This document shows positions 57,401 to 59,582 of a stretch of 64,000 nucleotides of DNA, piece after piece. A program made the position numbers and the translations under genes. Numbering within the stretch: the first letter of the stretch is position 1; each line of letters opens with the position of its first letter. Source of the stretch: Anolis sagrei (taxonomy: Eukaryota > Chordata > Lepidosauria > Squamata > Anolidae); assembly GCF_037176765.1 (NCBI RefSeq), contig NC_090021.1:33550354-33614353 (forward strand), in the 5' to 3' direction. The notes under the pieces were generated by a model that worked only from the letters and a program-made list of their open reading frames with translations, was not told where the DNA came from and searched no databases.

Positions 57401-58731
57401 CAACAATGTAATATGACATTTTCCAGGCCATCCTTATCTTGTATTAAAATATTAAATTAAATATGTGTTTCTCTACTAAAATGATAGATTTGGAAATCCT
57501 AGATCTATAGGGGTTGTTATGACTTCGGTGGTTTTGAATCTTCTTTTAGTTAAGGTGACTGCTATGAGCTGATCAGTTTGATTCATACACATGGTTTCCC
57601 CAAAAGGAGCCTTCCCTGAGAAGTCACTCTTTCTCTGATTTTGTGTACAAAGCTGCTCAGAAACTGAATGTTCTTGGCTCTGGTGGAAGCTGGCATATGG
57701 CTCAGAGCAGATTGCATTTCAGTAGCTAACTTGAATGTTAGTGCATATGGTAGTCAAAATATTTTCTCCTCTGTAGCTGGAAAATCCTACATGTTGAGAT
57801 GGGGATGCAGCAGATGAATTGGGAATGGAAATAAAATAAATAGATAAATAAATAATATTTATTTATATTCTGCTTTTCTCCCGAAACATGACCCAGAGCA
57901 GCAAAATAAAATGCAGATCATTTCACCTTTTAAAAAACTTTTAACCACTGTTAGATTTTTGTCTTTGCGTGAGAGTCAAAAAAGACAAATTTGGTTTGTT
58001 TCAGTTCAGTTGGTTCTGTGCCAAACATATTTTCTTTGCTTGCAGTAGAATAGAGTAGACCCATTGACTCAGTGGTTGAGTGATGAGTCAACACAGAGGT
58101 AAATCCCATTGATTCTGTGATTCTATTCTAATTAGGATTGTTTCTGTGTGTAGTATCTGAAGCCTTAACCATTGTGTCAGAATTTCAGTCAAAAATTGGT
58201 TACAGGGGCCTCTCCAGGTTGTTTGGTGGCCATGCCAGGTAGGGGGTTATGGTTCTTCAAGCAATGGGTGAAACATCATCCACTCCTGTCGGCCACCCAG
58301 ACTTCAGTCTGCCATATAACTTTTTTGAGTACAGACAGGCCTAAACCTGGCTTAGAGCAGCCCTGTGGGAAAGTCATTTTCTATTAAGATCGGAATAGAA
58401 AGGCAGAGAACAATGTCGTTTAACTTTTTGCTTGTCTGTGCTTTTCAAAAGAGCTTGGAGATCTCTTAGGATCAAAGGTGCTGTGTATATAATATGGTTT
58501 CATACTTACAATCAAATGGGCTGTTTTCAATTGGGTACATTTAAGGGGACAAAAACCAGCCAGAGGTTTCTGACTCTTTGGAATCCCCGACGAGAGTATT
58601 TTATAAACCCAGGCTATGTGAATCAATTGTATTTTTCCCCTTTTTTGCAGGCAATCGCTATCATGGAGATAGCACATGGGAAAGATCATCCATACGTTAT
58701 AGAGATCAAAAAGGAATTAGAGGCCCACTGA
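5574..58731 (+). CDS. SMYD2: SMYD2 protein-lysine N-methyltransferase, complete, 12 coding exons
   Basis: SMYD2 transfers methyl groups from S-adenosylmethionine to lysines of histone H3 and of proteins such as p53, RB1 and HSP90, in cytosol and nucleus (family knowledge). Exons: 5574-5758, 19149-19212, 28841-28951, 32044-32104, 36272-36396, 39179-39246, 40114-40216, 49775-49885, 51047-51167, 54638-54812, 57176-57284, 58651-58731. They join in frame to 1314 nt, 437 residues plus TGA. Visible landmarks: SAM-binding G20-R-G22; MYND zinc ligands C56, C59, C69, C72, C78, C82, H90, C94; NHSC at 210-213; catalytic-position Y244; post-SET C266, C268, C271; TPR-like helical C-terminal domain from about 280. 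It is four residues longer than human, all near the N-terminus. The ATG has G at -3 and sits in a CpG-rich first exon. I see no lesion. Intron 9 is AT-AC; all others are GT-AG. Confidence 0.97.
6180..6712. mobile_element. Foldback hAT-like element containing a second element and a SINE
   Basis: Outer arms: CAGGCATGGGCAATATTCAG on the left and TTTGCCCATGCCTG on the right, with CCACAATTCCTAACAG against CTGTTAGGAATTGTGG. A second foldback element at 6251-6642 (CAGTGGTTCTCA to TTGAAAACCATTG) lies inside it and itself carries the SINE at 6263-6508. Related, older arms lie at about 6040-6165. Confidence 0.75.
6263..6508 (+). mobile_element. Anolis-type tRNA-derived SINE with target duplication
   Basis: Starts GGAGCCCCCAGTGGTGCAGT (A box) and has the B box GGTTCGAATCC. 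It ends near TCACTCCTGACATGACC with a small 3' deletion. The duplication AGTGGTTCTCA lies at 6252-6262 and 6509-6519, inside a foldback element. Confidence 0.9.
6967..7244. mobile_element. Foldback element whose inverted repeat extends into the flanks
   Basis: The 49-nt arms at 6967-7015 and 7196-7244 are perfect reverse complements. The outer 28 nt or so (AGAAACATGGATGAAGCAGG and on) lie beyond the usual GGTGCATCTAC end of this family. The inner arms (CACCACTTTAAGTGCCATGG against CCATAGCAGTTAAAGTGGTG) have diverged. Related fragments are at about 5950-6030 and 52268-52430. Confidence 0.85.
7245..7504 (-). mobile_element. Anolis-type tRNA-derived SINE, minus strand
   Basis: Reads backwards from AAGGGCTCCTT at the right (5' end of the SINE). 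It has GGAGGTTCGAATTC in place of the B box and a run of T (its A tail) at 7252-7259. It abuts the inverted repeat ending at 7244. Confidence 0.88.
7722..8990 (+). repeat. Cluster of 5S rRNA-like segments
   Basis: Four degenerate copies: 7722-7800, 8390-8475, 8561-8652 and 8812-8915. The third aligns best to 5S rRNA (ACCCTAAAGGG, GGAAGCTAAGCA-GGTC, CCTGGTT, GGGGACCACC). The fourth retains CTTGGATGGGAGACC. They are split by a Sauria SINE at 7886-8190. None looks like an intact 5S gene; they fit 5S-derived SINEs. Confidence 0.65.
7886..8211 (+). mobile_element. Sauria SINE ending in a poly-C tract
   Basis: The head CCGTGGCGCAGTGGGTTAAA (A box) and GGTTGCAGGTTCAAATCC (B box) are followed by the GCAAATGTGAGTAGATCAAC body and a Bov-B-like GGACTTAATGTCAGTGG tail. 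About 20 C residues follow at 8190-8210, where CCTTTACCTT is usual. Confidence 0.85.
8991..9690. other. Intron 1 interval with one old foldback fragment
   Basis: About 9205-9290 shows weak arms, GGACTCCAACTCCCATCAAT against GTGATGGGAGTTGTAATTC. The rest holds nothing I recognise. Confidence 0.4.
9691..9726. repeat. (GT)n microsatellite
   Basis: An almost pure GT run preceding the 5S-derived SINE. Confidence 0.95.
9718..10415 (-). mobile_element. 5S-derived SINE (minus) split by an L2-like LINE
   Basis: The left part 9718-9766 (GTGCCTTCAAGTAACCTGTC) and right part 10309-10415 (TTTCATAGGGTTTTCCTTAG to GGTAGTCTCCCATCC) together match the SINE seen at 11087-11395. The LINE fills 9767-10308. GGTATTCATTGGTAGTCTCC is the reverse complement of a 5S rRNA internal region. 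Confidence 0.75.
9767..10308 (-). mobile_element. L2-like LINE 3' end, minus strand
   Basis: The minus-strand frame codes KVLALAYKDLNSSGPGYLSE, LRSSGEALLTVLP, DRAFSAVVPRLWISLPS and AFGKRVKTCLWEQAFE, the C-terminus of the family's ORF2. The ATTT-repeat tail is at 9769-9790. Strongly 5' truncated. Confidence 0.85.
10427..10540. mobile_element. Palindromic MITE
   Basis: The arms CTTCTACACTGCCATATAAA and GTGGTAGAAG, with inner ATCTGCTTTGAACTGGATTA against CCAGTTCAAAGCAGAT, fold on themselves. No coding capacity. Confidence 0.7.
10541..11086. other. Intron 1 interval, nothing recognised
   Basis: Ordinary AT-rich sequence with no repeat or coding signal that I can name. Confidence 0.4.
11087..11395 (-). 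mobile_element. 5S-derived SINE (minus) with an inserted half-hairpin repeat
   Basis: The flanking parts match the element at 9718-10415 (ACTTATGGTGACCCCATGAA; TGGTATTCATTGGCAAG; GCACTAACCAGGGCTGGCTT, a 5S-like reverse complement). The insert at about 11217-11310 is one arm of the palindromic family complete at 15365-15583. Confidence 0.7.
11644..12745 (+). mobile_element. Non-LTR retrotransposon 3' end, Jockey/Ingi-like, intact C-terminal frame
   Basis: A frame from 11644 to the stop at 12592 codes RT-proximal and C-terminal sequence: GALTAYYREN, NPSKTQTCAFHLKNRQASRA, YLGVTLDRALTYKKH, AEYACPVWNTS, a CECGEEQTTDHLLQC Cys/His knuckle, and a GYRVESSACEC region. The tail holds an AATTGTAATACAATGG hairpin then ATAAATAAATT. 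The clade is not fixed by eye; Vingi is possible because it is known in Anolis. 5' truncated. Confidence 0.75.
13096..13690. mobile_element. Foldback MITE split by a Sauria SINE that holds a LINE tail
   Basis: Outer arms: CTAGATCTATGCTGCCATAT near 13096 and GCAGTGTAGATCTAGCC near 13668. Inside is a Sauria SINE (13148-13580, AGTGGGTTAAACTGC head, GAGTCGGATTCAACTAGAC tail). Inside that, a minus L2-like LINE tail sits at about 13264-13383 (TATTTATATCCCACCTTTCT). Confidence 0.8.
13691..14048. other. Intron 1 interval, nothing recognised
   Basis: AT-rich single-copy-looking sequence. Confidence 0.4.
14049..14104. repeat. (GT)n(AT)n microsatellite
   Basis: A pure GT run followed by a pure AT run, a likely polymorphic marker. 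Confidence 0.97.
14362..14600 (-). mobile_element. L2-like LINE 3' end, minus strand
   Basis: An (ATA)n start, then TTTATACCTTACCTCCATCT and GGGACTCAGGGCTGCTTACA, the reverse complement of the family 3' end. Confidence 0.7.
14690..14925 (+). mobile_element. BovB (RTE) LINE 3' fragment
   Basis: TACTTTGGACTTATCATGAG, TCATTAGAAAAAACAATAAT, AAGGTAGAAGGCAATAGG and a GGGTTGCCAGAAGTCAAAA tail follow the order of the BovB ORF end and 3' UTR. The ORF is degenerate. Confidence 0.75.
15365..15583. repeat. Perfect 103-bp-arm palindrome
   Basis: 15365-15467 and 15481-15583 are exact reverse complements with a 13-nt spacer. The arms contain TTCTTGTGGGTTTTTTCGGG and GACGTTTCGCCTGCATCTAT. Diverged relatives lie at 26845-27008 and 40757-40990, and a half copy at 11217-11310. 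The family often continues into GCCATGAAAGCCTTCGACA, present here just right of the arm. Confidence 0.93.
15733..15830 (-). mobile_element. L2-like LINE 3' tail, minus strand
   Basis: AATAATAAACTTTATTCATA followed by CCCCGAAGGGACTTGGGGTG, the family 3' end in reverse. Confidence 0.7.
16221..16490 (+). mobile_element. Anolis-type tRNA-derived SINE with 13-bp target duplication
   Basis: AGGAGCCCCCAGTGGCACAA head, GGAGGTTCGACTCTG B box, TTCTCAAGTCGCTCCTGACA end and a CA-repeat tail. The duplications AATGGACCACAGC (16208-16220) and AATGGACCATAGC (16491-16503) differ by one base. Confidence 0.92.
16618..16812. mobile_element. Palindromic DNA element (foldback family)
   Basis: GTTGGTCCTCCACATTTGCA, then TTTTGTGGATTTGATTATTC, AATCACTAGGTCCTCCAGCA and GTTGGAGGACCTAGAAATTT. 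Only part of the right arm is present. Same family as 316, 32128 and 36640. Confidence 0.65.
16813..17944. other. Intron 1 interval, nothing recognised
   Basis: No repeat that I can name. 17030-17240 looks single copy. The short open frames here lack coding character. Confidence 0.35.
17945..18212 (-). mobile_element. Anolis-type tRNA-derived SINE, minus strand, diverged
   Basis: GTCAGAAGTGACTTGAGAAA, CTGGTGTGAGGGAATTGGC, GAACACCCGGATGTTTTATC and GGCTTAACCCATTGCATCAC are the SINE in reverse. More diverged than the copy at 16221. Confidence 0.85.
18213..19148. other. End of intron 1, nothing recognised
   Basis: Apart from the CT-rich tract before exon 2 this interval shows no feature. Confidence 0.4.
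19149..19212 (+). CDS. SMYD2: SMYD2 coding exon 2 (core of MYND zinc finger)
   Basis: 64 nt coding EGLSKCGKCKQAFYCNVECQ, which carries MYND cysteines C69, C72, C78 and C82. The acceptor AAAG at 19148 follows a long CT-rich tract (about 19108-19144). The donor is GTGAGT. It lies 13.4 kb from exon 1. Joining exon 1 (AG) to the first base G restores Arg62. Confidence 0.96.
19337..19463. mobile_element. Short hAT-like foldback element
   Basis: CAACGGTTCTTAACCCGTGG at left and CCACAGATTGAGAACCAATG at right. The 8-bp flanks ACTTAAAG and ACTTAAGG match at seven positions. It includes CAACTCCCAGAAATCC against GGATTTCTGGGAGTTG. Confidence 0.8.
19595..19950. mobile_element. Non-autonomous hAT element with 8-bp target duplication
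   Basis: CAGGGGTCCTCAAACTTATT to TTTAGTTTGAGGACCCCTG. The flanks GTCTATAC (19587-19594) and GTCTATAT (19951-19958) differ at one base. Opposite interior orientation to the relative at 3772-4115. Confidence 0.9.
19959..21376. other. Intron 2 interval, one MITE fragment
   Basis: About 21165-21262 resembles half of the foldback family at 3009 (GTCCGCACTGCCAGATAATT to GTCTGGAAGGGCCC). 20395-20690 looks single copy and could hold a conserved noncoding element, but I cannot show this. Confidence 0.35.
21377..21860 (+). mobile_element. Two old CR1 LINE fragments
   Basis: 21377-21720 and 21728-21860 both carry CR1 ORF2 C-terminal wording (TAGAATACTGTGTCTAGTTC; GTGTCCAGTTCTGGGCATCA; AGAGGAAGATTACCAAAGTG). 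They are degenerate and overlap in the region they cover, so they are separate insertions or a duplication. Confidence 0.7.
21861..23110. other. Intron 2 interval, nothing recognised
   Basis: AT-rich. A T run and A run near 22088-22107. No repeat or coding signal that I can name. Confidence 0.35.
23112..23700 (-). mobile_element. CR1 LINE 3' region (minus), split by an L2-like LINE tail
   Basis: AATTGGAAGAGACCACAAAG, CCATCCAGTCCAACCTCCTG and AGGAAGTTATTCCTGTAAA are the CR1 3' region in reverse. The L2-like tail at about 23234-23405 (TTATTTATTTATTTCTGGTA, GGGACTCAGGATGGCTTACA) interrupts it after CATAAAAACCTCC. Confidence 0.78.
24036..25562 (+). mobile_element. L2-like LINE, RT domain to 3' tail
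   Basis: Frames code TTLVALVDDL, VLFDFSVAFNTIDHGIL, the RT active-site box YADD at 24474-24485, NKLKLKLDKTEVLLVS and VRSLGVILDSSFSLEPHVSA, and then a broken C-terminus. An in-frame TGA at 24567 and later shifts show it is dead. The tail GGGATATAAATGTC plus AAATA repeats ends near 25562. A (TATG)n run lies at 25436-25460. Confidence 0.88.
25563..26754. other. Intron 2 interval, nothing recognised
   Basis: AT-rich; no repeat that I can name. Confidence 0.35.
26755..27010 (+). repeat. L2-like tail with (TAA)n, followed by a copy of the hairpin family
   Basis: 26755-26845 is GCCACTTTGAGTCTTCTTTG followed by a long TAA run. 26845-27008 is a diverged, shorter copy of the 15365 palindrome (TGGCCATGTTCCAGAAGCAT; ACGTTTCGCTCACATCTATG), with the outer arms GGGTTGCTATGAATTTTCTG and CAGAAAACTCACAGCAACCC, and GCCTTTGACAACATA at its right. 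Confidence 0.72.
27011..28214. other. Intron 2 interval, nothing recognised
   Basis: No named repeat. The reading frames are short and AT-driven. Confidence 0.35.
28215..28295 (+). mobile_element. L2-like LINE 3' tail
   Basis: CATTCCAAGTCGCCTGCAGG, then GGGATGGTATATAAATATAA and a short AAATA tail. Confidence 0.65.
28359..28647 (+). mobile_element. 5'-truncated copy of the Jockey/Ingi-like LINE, with target duplication
   Basis: Homologous to 12398-12740 (ACCACGAGATGCACAGCCAA; GAGGCACTCCAAGTGGCCAG; TACTGGTCAAAGGACATTTA). The 11-bp duplication ACCAGCTGCTG is at 28348-28358 and 28648-28658. The frame has lost the C that keeps the Cys knuckle in register. Confidence 0.88.
28841..28951 (+). CDS. 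SMYD2: SMYD2 coding exon 3 (end of MYND, start of SET linker)
   Basis: 111 nt, phase 0, coding KQDWPLHKLEC then FGQNWNPSETVRLTARILAKQ-type sequence. H90 and C94 complete the second zinc site. The acceptor is TTCTAG and the donor GTGAGC. It is nearly identical to mammalian SMYD2 over the SETVRLTARI segment. Confidence 0.96.
28952..29812. other. Intron 3, first part
   Basis: About 29128-29215 resembles one end of a hAT-like element (CAGAGGTAGGCAAAGTGCAC). The remainder is unassigned AT-rich DNA. Confidence 0.35.
29815..29949. mobile_element. Short hAT-like foldback element
   Basis: TAGTGGTTCCCAACCTTTGC to AAAGGTTGGGAACCACTG, with CAGGTGTTTTGGACTTCAAC against GAAGTCCAAAACACCTGG inside. The terminal arms are nearly perfect. 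Confidence 0.82.
30628..30946. mobile_element. Mariner/Tigger-like non-autonomous DNA transposon
   Basis: TTGAATATGCCTTATCCGAA at left. The right-end reverse complement starts CAGGTTGAATATTACTTA. Inner TGTGCATGAAACAAAGTTTG and CATCAGAAAGGAAAGGTGTC match a Tigger-type element that I know from mammals, so the family is old or was spread widely. The subfamily is not fixed. Confidence 0.6.
30947..32043. other. End of intron 3, nothing recognised
   Basis: Mostly single-copy looking; a C run at 31313-31325 and a T-rich tract before exon 4. Confidence 0.35.
32044..32104 (+). CDS. SMYD2: SMYD2 coding exon 4
   Basis: 61 nt coding a KTQTERTESEKLLSVKEFES segment. The last base begins His141, which exon 5 completes. 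The acceptor is TTTAG after a T-rich tract and the donor is GTAAGT. This is the fast-evolving linker of the family: human has KIHPERTPSEKLLAVKEFES. Confidence 0.95.
32128..32455. mobile_element. Palindromic DNA element (foldback family)
   Basis: TCAGCCCTTCACATTTGCTG to AATCTGCAAAAGTTAAAAAT. The inner pair is AAATCTCTAGGTCCTCCAGT and CACTGGAGGACCTAAAGATA. It includes a short local duplication of AGAGATTTATAG at about 32288. Confidence 0.72.
32811..33468. repeat. Possible DNA element with loose inverted ends
   Basis: AAGGGCATTTCCAGACAGCA at the left and TTGTGTAGATGGGCCCA at the right are loosely complementary. The interior is unassigned. Weak call. Confidence 0.3.
33469..34430. other. Intron 4 interval, nothing recognised
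   Basis: AT-rich; no named repeat. Confidence 0.35.
34431..34700 (+). mobile_element. Degenerate tRNA-derived squamate SINE
   Basis: TTCAAACCACTGCACCACAC near the start. GCCCTGCTCAGCCCTGGGTG, CGCAAATCACACACTCTCAG and GTCAGAAATGAATTTAAGGT with CACAACAAC at the end follow the order of a common SINE with a Bov-B-like tail. The frame across it is not a gene. Confidence 0.6.
35086..35401. mobile_element. Tigger-like (Tc1/mariner) MITE with TA target duplication
   Basis: The left end CAATAGTGTCTCGCTTATCC and right-end reverse complement CAGTAGAGTCTTGCTTATCC agree at most sites. TA flanks both ends (35084-35085, 35402-35403). The interior has a repeated GATGTTTTGGTGCT word. Related to 43082-43489. 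Confidence 0.88.
35902..35963. repeat. Tandem duplication of about 30 bp
   Basis: ATTATAATGTTATCTATTTG plus AAAGCAAAT occurs twice head to tail without change. Confidence 0.92.
36272..36396 (+). CDS. SMYD2: SMYD2 coding exon 5
   Basis: 125 nt coding LDKLDNEKMELIQSD through ALVVLFAQ, part of the insertion between the two halves of the SET domain. The acceptor is TTTACAG and the donor GTAAGA at 36397. A degenerate second copy of the last 89 nt of this exon plus its donor lies 1540 bp downstream at 37848-37946. Confidence 0.96.
36640..37133. mobile_element. Foldback element with a second MITE nested inside
   Basis: The outer family is that of 16618 and 32128 (TCTAGGTCTTCTGGTATAAT; AATCAAATCTGCAAAAGTCA). 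The inner MITE at about 36802-36965 has the arms AGTTTCTGCCTCCTGCAGAA and ATGCAGGAGGCAGAAACCGG, plus GGTTTGTAGTTTAG against CTAAACTACAAACC. Confidence 0.75.
37330..37700 (-). mobile_element. L2-like LINE fragment, minus strand
   Basis: GCCACCGAGAAGGCCCTCTC, TGTGTTCCTACCACATTATG and GGGCCTCTCCTGAGGATCTC are the ORF2 C-terminal region in reverse (compare 10100-10260). It lies just upstream of the duplicated exon 5 copy. Confidence 0.72.
37848..37946 (+). pseudogene. Dead duplicate of the 3' part of SMYD2 exon 5
   Basis: Aligns without gaps to 36308-36406 (exon 5 3' part, donor and 10 nt of intron), with four substitutions in 99 nt. One change makes an in-frame TAG (TTTTAG for TTTTAT) and another turns the donor CAA-GTAAGA into CAA-ATAAGA, so it cannot act as a normal exon. 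It has no acceptor of its own. Just upstream, 37802-37830 shares short words (TATCTTGCCAT, AACAAGCA) with 36193-36232, hinting that the original copy was longer and later lost sequence. Confidence 0.9.
38265..38640 (-). mobile_element. BovB LINE fragment (minus) with a short CR1 insertion
   Basis: CCTGCTCAAGTCTTACAACT, TAATCCACCTGTGATGGGGT, ATCTCATGATCTGTCCAAAA and TACAACAGCTGCAGTTTA are BovB in reverse. A CR1 3' end (AGAATCAGTGAGTTGGAAGA, CCATCCAGTCCAACCCCCTG) sits at 38390-38452. Confidence 0.78.
38680..38760 (-). mobile_element. L2-like LINE 3' tail, minus strand
   Basis: TTATTTATTTTATTTGGAGT, then CCCCGCCCTTCTCAACCCCC and GGGGGACTCAGGGCAGC. Confidence 0.75.
39179..39246 (+). CDS. SMYD2: SMYD2 coding exon 6
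   Basis: 68 nt coding VNCNGFTIEDEELSHLGSAI then FP, identical to the human segment. This is the SET core strand before the NHSC motif. The acceptor is TCTCACAG and the donor GTAAGT. The last two bases (GA) begin Asp205. Confidence 0.96.
40114..40216 (+). CDS. SMYD2: SMYD2 coding exon 7 (NHSC SAM-binding motif)
   Basis: 103 nt coding VALMNHSCCPNVIVTYKG and then AEVRAVQEIEPGDE. NHSC (210-213) is the SET-domain pseudoknot motif that contacts SAM. The acceptor is TGTTAG and the donor GTAACA, a slightly weak U2 donor. Confidence 0.96.
40757..40990. repeat. Diverged palindrome of the 15365 family
   Basis: GGCCATGTTCTAGAAGCATT, TTCACCTGCATCTGTGGTAA and AGGTTGTGAGGTTTG on the left are answered by GACCTCACAATCTCTGAGGA, ATAGATGCAGGCGAAATGTC and GAACATGGCCATACAGCC. 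The right continues GATTCAGGCCATGAAAGCCT. The arms differ at several sites. Confidence 0.82.
40991..42685. other. Intron 7 interval, nothing recognised
   Basis: A T run at 41436-41450; no named repeat otherwise. Confidence 0.35.
42688..42982. mobile_element. hAT-like non-autonomous element, copy 1
   Basis: CAGGGCTTCCTAACCTTTTC to AGTTTAAGAAGCAGTGCTC. Shares ATTAGCATTTGCAAGGCTTG and TGAAGCATTTTCTGCAAAGT with the copy at 47165. Confidence 0.7.
43082..43489. mobile_element. Tigger-like MITE, rearranged, TA target duplication
   Basis: CAGCAGAGTCTCGCTTATTT at left and ACTGAGACTCTACTA at right, between TA dinucleotides. The middle (about 43200-43430) is GA/CT-rich and not part of the usual element. 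It gives spurious mirrored open frames on both strands. Confidence 0.72.
43670..44035 (-). other. Unidentified segment with open minus-strand frames
   Basis: On the minus strand one frame stays open from about 44030 to a TGA at 43789 and includes NMRAMKWEILTARGINLVEP. Another frame reads MLIFLLRPSPSLNVLYVLAI to a stop near 43896. I recognise neither. It may be part of a dispersed repeat or a decayed retrocopy. Confidence 0.25.
44355..44488. mobile_element. Short hAT-like foldback element with 8-bp target duplication
   Basis: CAGGCATGAGCAAACTTTGG to AAGTTTGTTCATCCCTG. The flanks GACTATAG (44347-44354) and GTCTATAG (44489-44496) differ at one base. The central arms ACAATTCCTAACAGCC and GGCTGTTAGGAATTGT are perfect. 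Confidence 0.88.
44878..44940. repeat. GT/TATG simple sequence
   Basis: Imperfect TG and TGTA runs. Confidence 0.9.
44941..46100. other. Intron 7 interval, nothing recognised
   Basis: AT-rich, no named repeat. Confidence 0.35.
46103..46673 (+). mobile_element. CR1 LINE 3' end with intact C-terminal frame
   Basis: Codes [100 protein letters not shown] and FKQRLDGHLSGV, the CR1 RT C-terminus. It ends TGGCCCATGAGGTCTCTTCC and GATTCTATGATTCTA, the CR1 tail. The ORF is unbroken over this part, so it is relatively young. Confidence 0.92.
47165..47487. mobile_element. hAT-like non-autonomous element, copy 2
   Basis: AAGCTTCTCAAACTTTTCCA to CAATTTGAGAAGCAGTGAG. The internal words are shared with 42688-42982, in the same orientation. 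Confidence 0.72.
47488..48045. other. Intron 7 interval, nothing recognised
   Basis: No named repeat; the overlapping short frames lack support. Confidence 0.35.
48046..48079. repeat. (AAT)n microsatellite
   Basis: A pure trinucleotide run. Confidence 0.95.
48330..48800. repeat. Two opposed L2-like LINE ends around an (ATT)n run
   Basis: 48390-48446 is a plus-strand tail (CCTGAATCCCTTTGGGGAGA, GGGTTATAAATAAAG). (ATT)n fills 48446-48486. 48488-48800 reads as minus-strand LINE (CCCCTTCTCATGGCTCAAAG, AGATCATTCCTCGGGGTG). Confidence 0.65.
48815..49292 (+). mobile_element. CR1 LINE 3' end, second copy
   Basis: Same C-terminal region as 46103-46673 ([60 protein letters not shown]), with the tail ACTCTATGATTCTATG. 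The frame is open to beyond the LSGVLRMQYSCF end. Starts shorter at the 5' side. Confidence 0.92.
49293..49774. other. End of intron 7, nothing recognised
   Basis: Single-copy-looking sequence before exon 8. Confidence 0.35.
49775..49885 (+). CDS. SMYD2: SMYD2 coding exon 8 (catalytic tyrosine, post-SET cysteines)
   Basis: 111 nt coding IFTSYIDLLYPTEDRNDRLR then DSYFFTCDCRECITKVK. Y244 aligns with human Tyr240, the active-site tyrosine. C266, C268 and C271 are post-SET zinc ligands. The acceptor is CCTCTAG and the donor GTAAAT. Confidence 0.96.
49886..51046. other. Intron 8, nothing recognised
   Basis: No named repeat; a rare repeat-poor stretch for this gene. Confidence 0.4.
51047..51167 (+). 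CDS. SMYD2: SMYD2 coding exon 9, ending at an AT-AC donor
   Basis: 121 nt coding DKDKLEIRKLNEPPPAEAVR then DMIKYARNVIEEFRRAKHYK and the first base of Ser. The acceptor is CCCTCAG. No usable GT follows the coding end. Instead the exon is followed at once by ATATCCTTT, the U12 AT-AC donor consensus. Confidence 0.93.
52268..52430. mobile_element. Foldback element related to 6967-7244
   Basis: AGATTCCACTTTAACTGCCA at left and CAAATGAAGTGGAAT at right, with TTTGTAGATTGGTGAGGTGC inside. Diverged. Confidence 0.55.
52436..53790 (+). mobile_element. L2-like LINE, central part, no 3' tail
   Basis: Frames code LDPCPSWLLK, GKFPTSLKQAVIKPLLK, SGFRPGHGTETALVALVDDL, LDPSAAFDTIDHGIL, KLNPDETEVLLVS and SLGVILDSSLSLEPQVSAAT. 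The RT box reads YTDD at 53435-53446, not YADD. Several stops and shifts. Coverage starts upstream of the RT but stops at about 53790 without the family tail, so its 3' end was lost after insertion. Confidence 0.85.
53791..54616. other. Intron 9, last part, nothing recognised
   Basis: AT-rich; no repeat assigned. Confidence 0.35.
54638..54812 (+). CDS. SMYD2: SMYD2 coding exon 10, starting after an AC acceptor
   Basis: 175 nt. T from exon 9 plus CC gives Ser, so the junction reads HYK-SPSELLEICELS as in human SMYD2. The rest codes MLHMMYQAMGVCLYMQDWEG and ALRYGQKIIKPY of the C-terminal TPR-like domain. The donor is GTAATG. Confidence 0.94.
55127..55470 (+). mobile_element. Sauria SINE
   Basis: GCGTTGGTGCAGTGGGTTAA head, GGCAGTTTGAATCCGGG B box, GCATGCAAATGTGAGTAGAT, ATGCTGGCCACATGACCTTG and the Bov-B-like tail CAACTAGACTTAATGTCAGG, then CCTTTACCTTTACC. 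Full length in intron 10. Confidence 0.92.
55471..57175. other. Intron 10 interval, nothing recognised
   Basis: Includes 56390-56740, which looks less AT-rich and single copy. The 83-codon frame there shows no domain. Confidence 0.35.
57176..57284 (+). CDS. SMYD2: SMYD2 coding exon 11
   Basis: 109 nt coding KHYPLYSLNVASMWLKLGRL then YMGLENRTAGVKALKK, a C-terminal TPR-like helical repeat. The acceptor is TTGTAG and the donor GTATAT. It is very close to mammalian sequence. Confidence 0.96.
57836..57935 (-). mobile_element. L2-like LINE 3' tail, minus strand
   Basis: AATAATATTTATTTATATTC, then TGCTTTTCTCCCGAAACATG and ACCCAGAGCAGC. Confidence 0.65.
58047..58135. repeat. Short quasi-palindromic repeat
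   Basis: TAGAATAGAGTAGACCCATT at left and AATCCCATTGATTCTGTGAT then TCTATTCTA at right. Relatives may be at 63735-63840. The family is unknown to me. Confidence 0.4.
58651..58731 (+). CDS. SMYD2: SMYD2 coding exon 12 and stop
   Basis: 81 nt coding AIAIMEIAHGKDHPYVIEIK then KELEAH and a TGA stop (human: AIAIMEVAHGKDHPYISEIKQEIESH). The acceptor is TTTTGCAG after a pyrimidine tract. Confidence 0.96.
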   Translation, partial: AIAIMEIAHGKDHPYVIEIKKELEAH

Positions 58732-59582
58732 GTCTTTGAATCTATGCAATCCTTCAACCTTTCTTTAAAAGCCTTGCTATGGAACCTTCAGGAGTGCTTT
58801 GAAAATTGATGTGGGATGAAAGCTTTTCTGTAAAATAATTGGAATGACAAACATGTGGTGCACTTGGGCCTTGCCTCTTGCATTCTCTGAGGTTTATGTG
58901 AAATATCTTGAGCCTTGATGAATTAATTTTTGAATGCTTTTTTCCCCCTAAGGAAATGCCACGGTTTCATACAGTTCACGCCTTTGATCAATCATGTGCA
59001 GAGATGACCAATTCTTTTCTTTATACATTTTAATGTGTTATGTACTTTCGCCATGCAAAGCAATTAATTAAATTGGGACAACATTGCTCGAGCCTTGATT
59101 GCTTGTTTGCCTTCACATTCTAATAACATGCATTTTGGCTTCAAAAATGTATTGTAGAGCACTCCTTTGAAATTAAGTCTTTAAAACTTTTTCATCTTTT
59201 GTATACTTACTGCCCCAGTGGTTATTATGACCTTTGCACGTTTCCTGTCTTCACCTGTCCAGTATTAATAGCACTAGATCATGTCATGATAAACCTAGAG
59301 TGAACAAAAAAGTATGTTGTGTATTCTGCTTGATCTTGTCTGCTTAACTGCTCTACCAATAGGAGTGGGCAAATGAGGAAGCTCCCCTTGTGATTTGTTT
59401 TCCTCTCTCAAAAAAGTCAAAGTCATTAACTAAGAACAAATCTTGGTTTATGTCTCTGCCTTCTTAGGAAAGGAACAACTCATGGAATCTGGCTTTCAAC
59501 ATCATAGCAAACAGAATTCAAATGGAAAAATTGCTAGGAAGAGTTCAACAGTAATTGAATAAATTTATTATAAAACAAAATG
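58732..59582 (+). other. SMYD2: SMYD2 3' UTR (inferred end)
   Basis: Runs from the stop codon to shortly after the AATAAA at 59558-59563. It is AT-rich and free of recognisable repeats. An ATTAAA variant at about 59069 could give a shorter form. The end is inferred from the signal only. Confidence 0.6.
59558..59569. terminator. Poly(A) signal AATAAA inside a palindrome (AATAAATTTATT)
   Basis: AATAAA on the + strand is followed directly by its reverse complement TTTATT, so both strands carry a canonical hexamer. On the + strand a TG/T-rich stretch follows at 59581-59592, a plausible downstream element for SMYD2 cleavage. Confidence 0.6.
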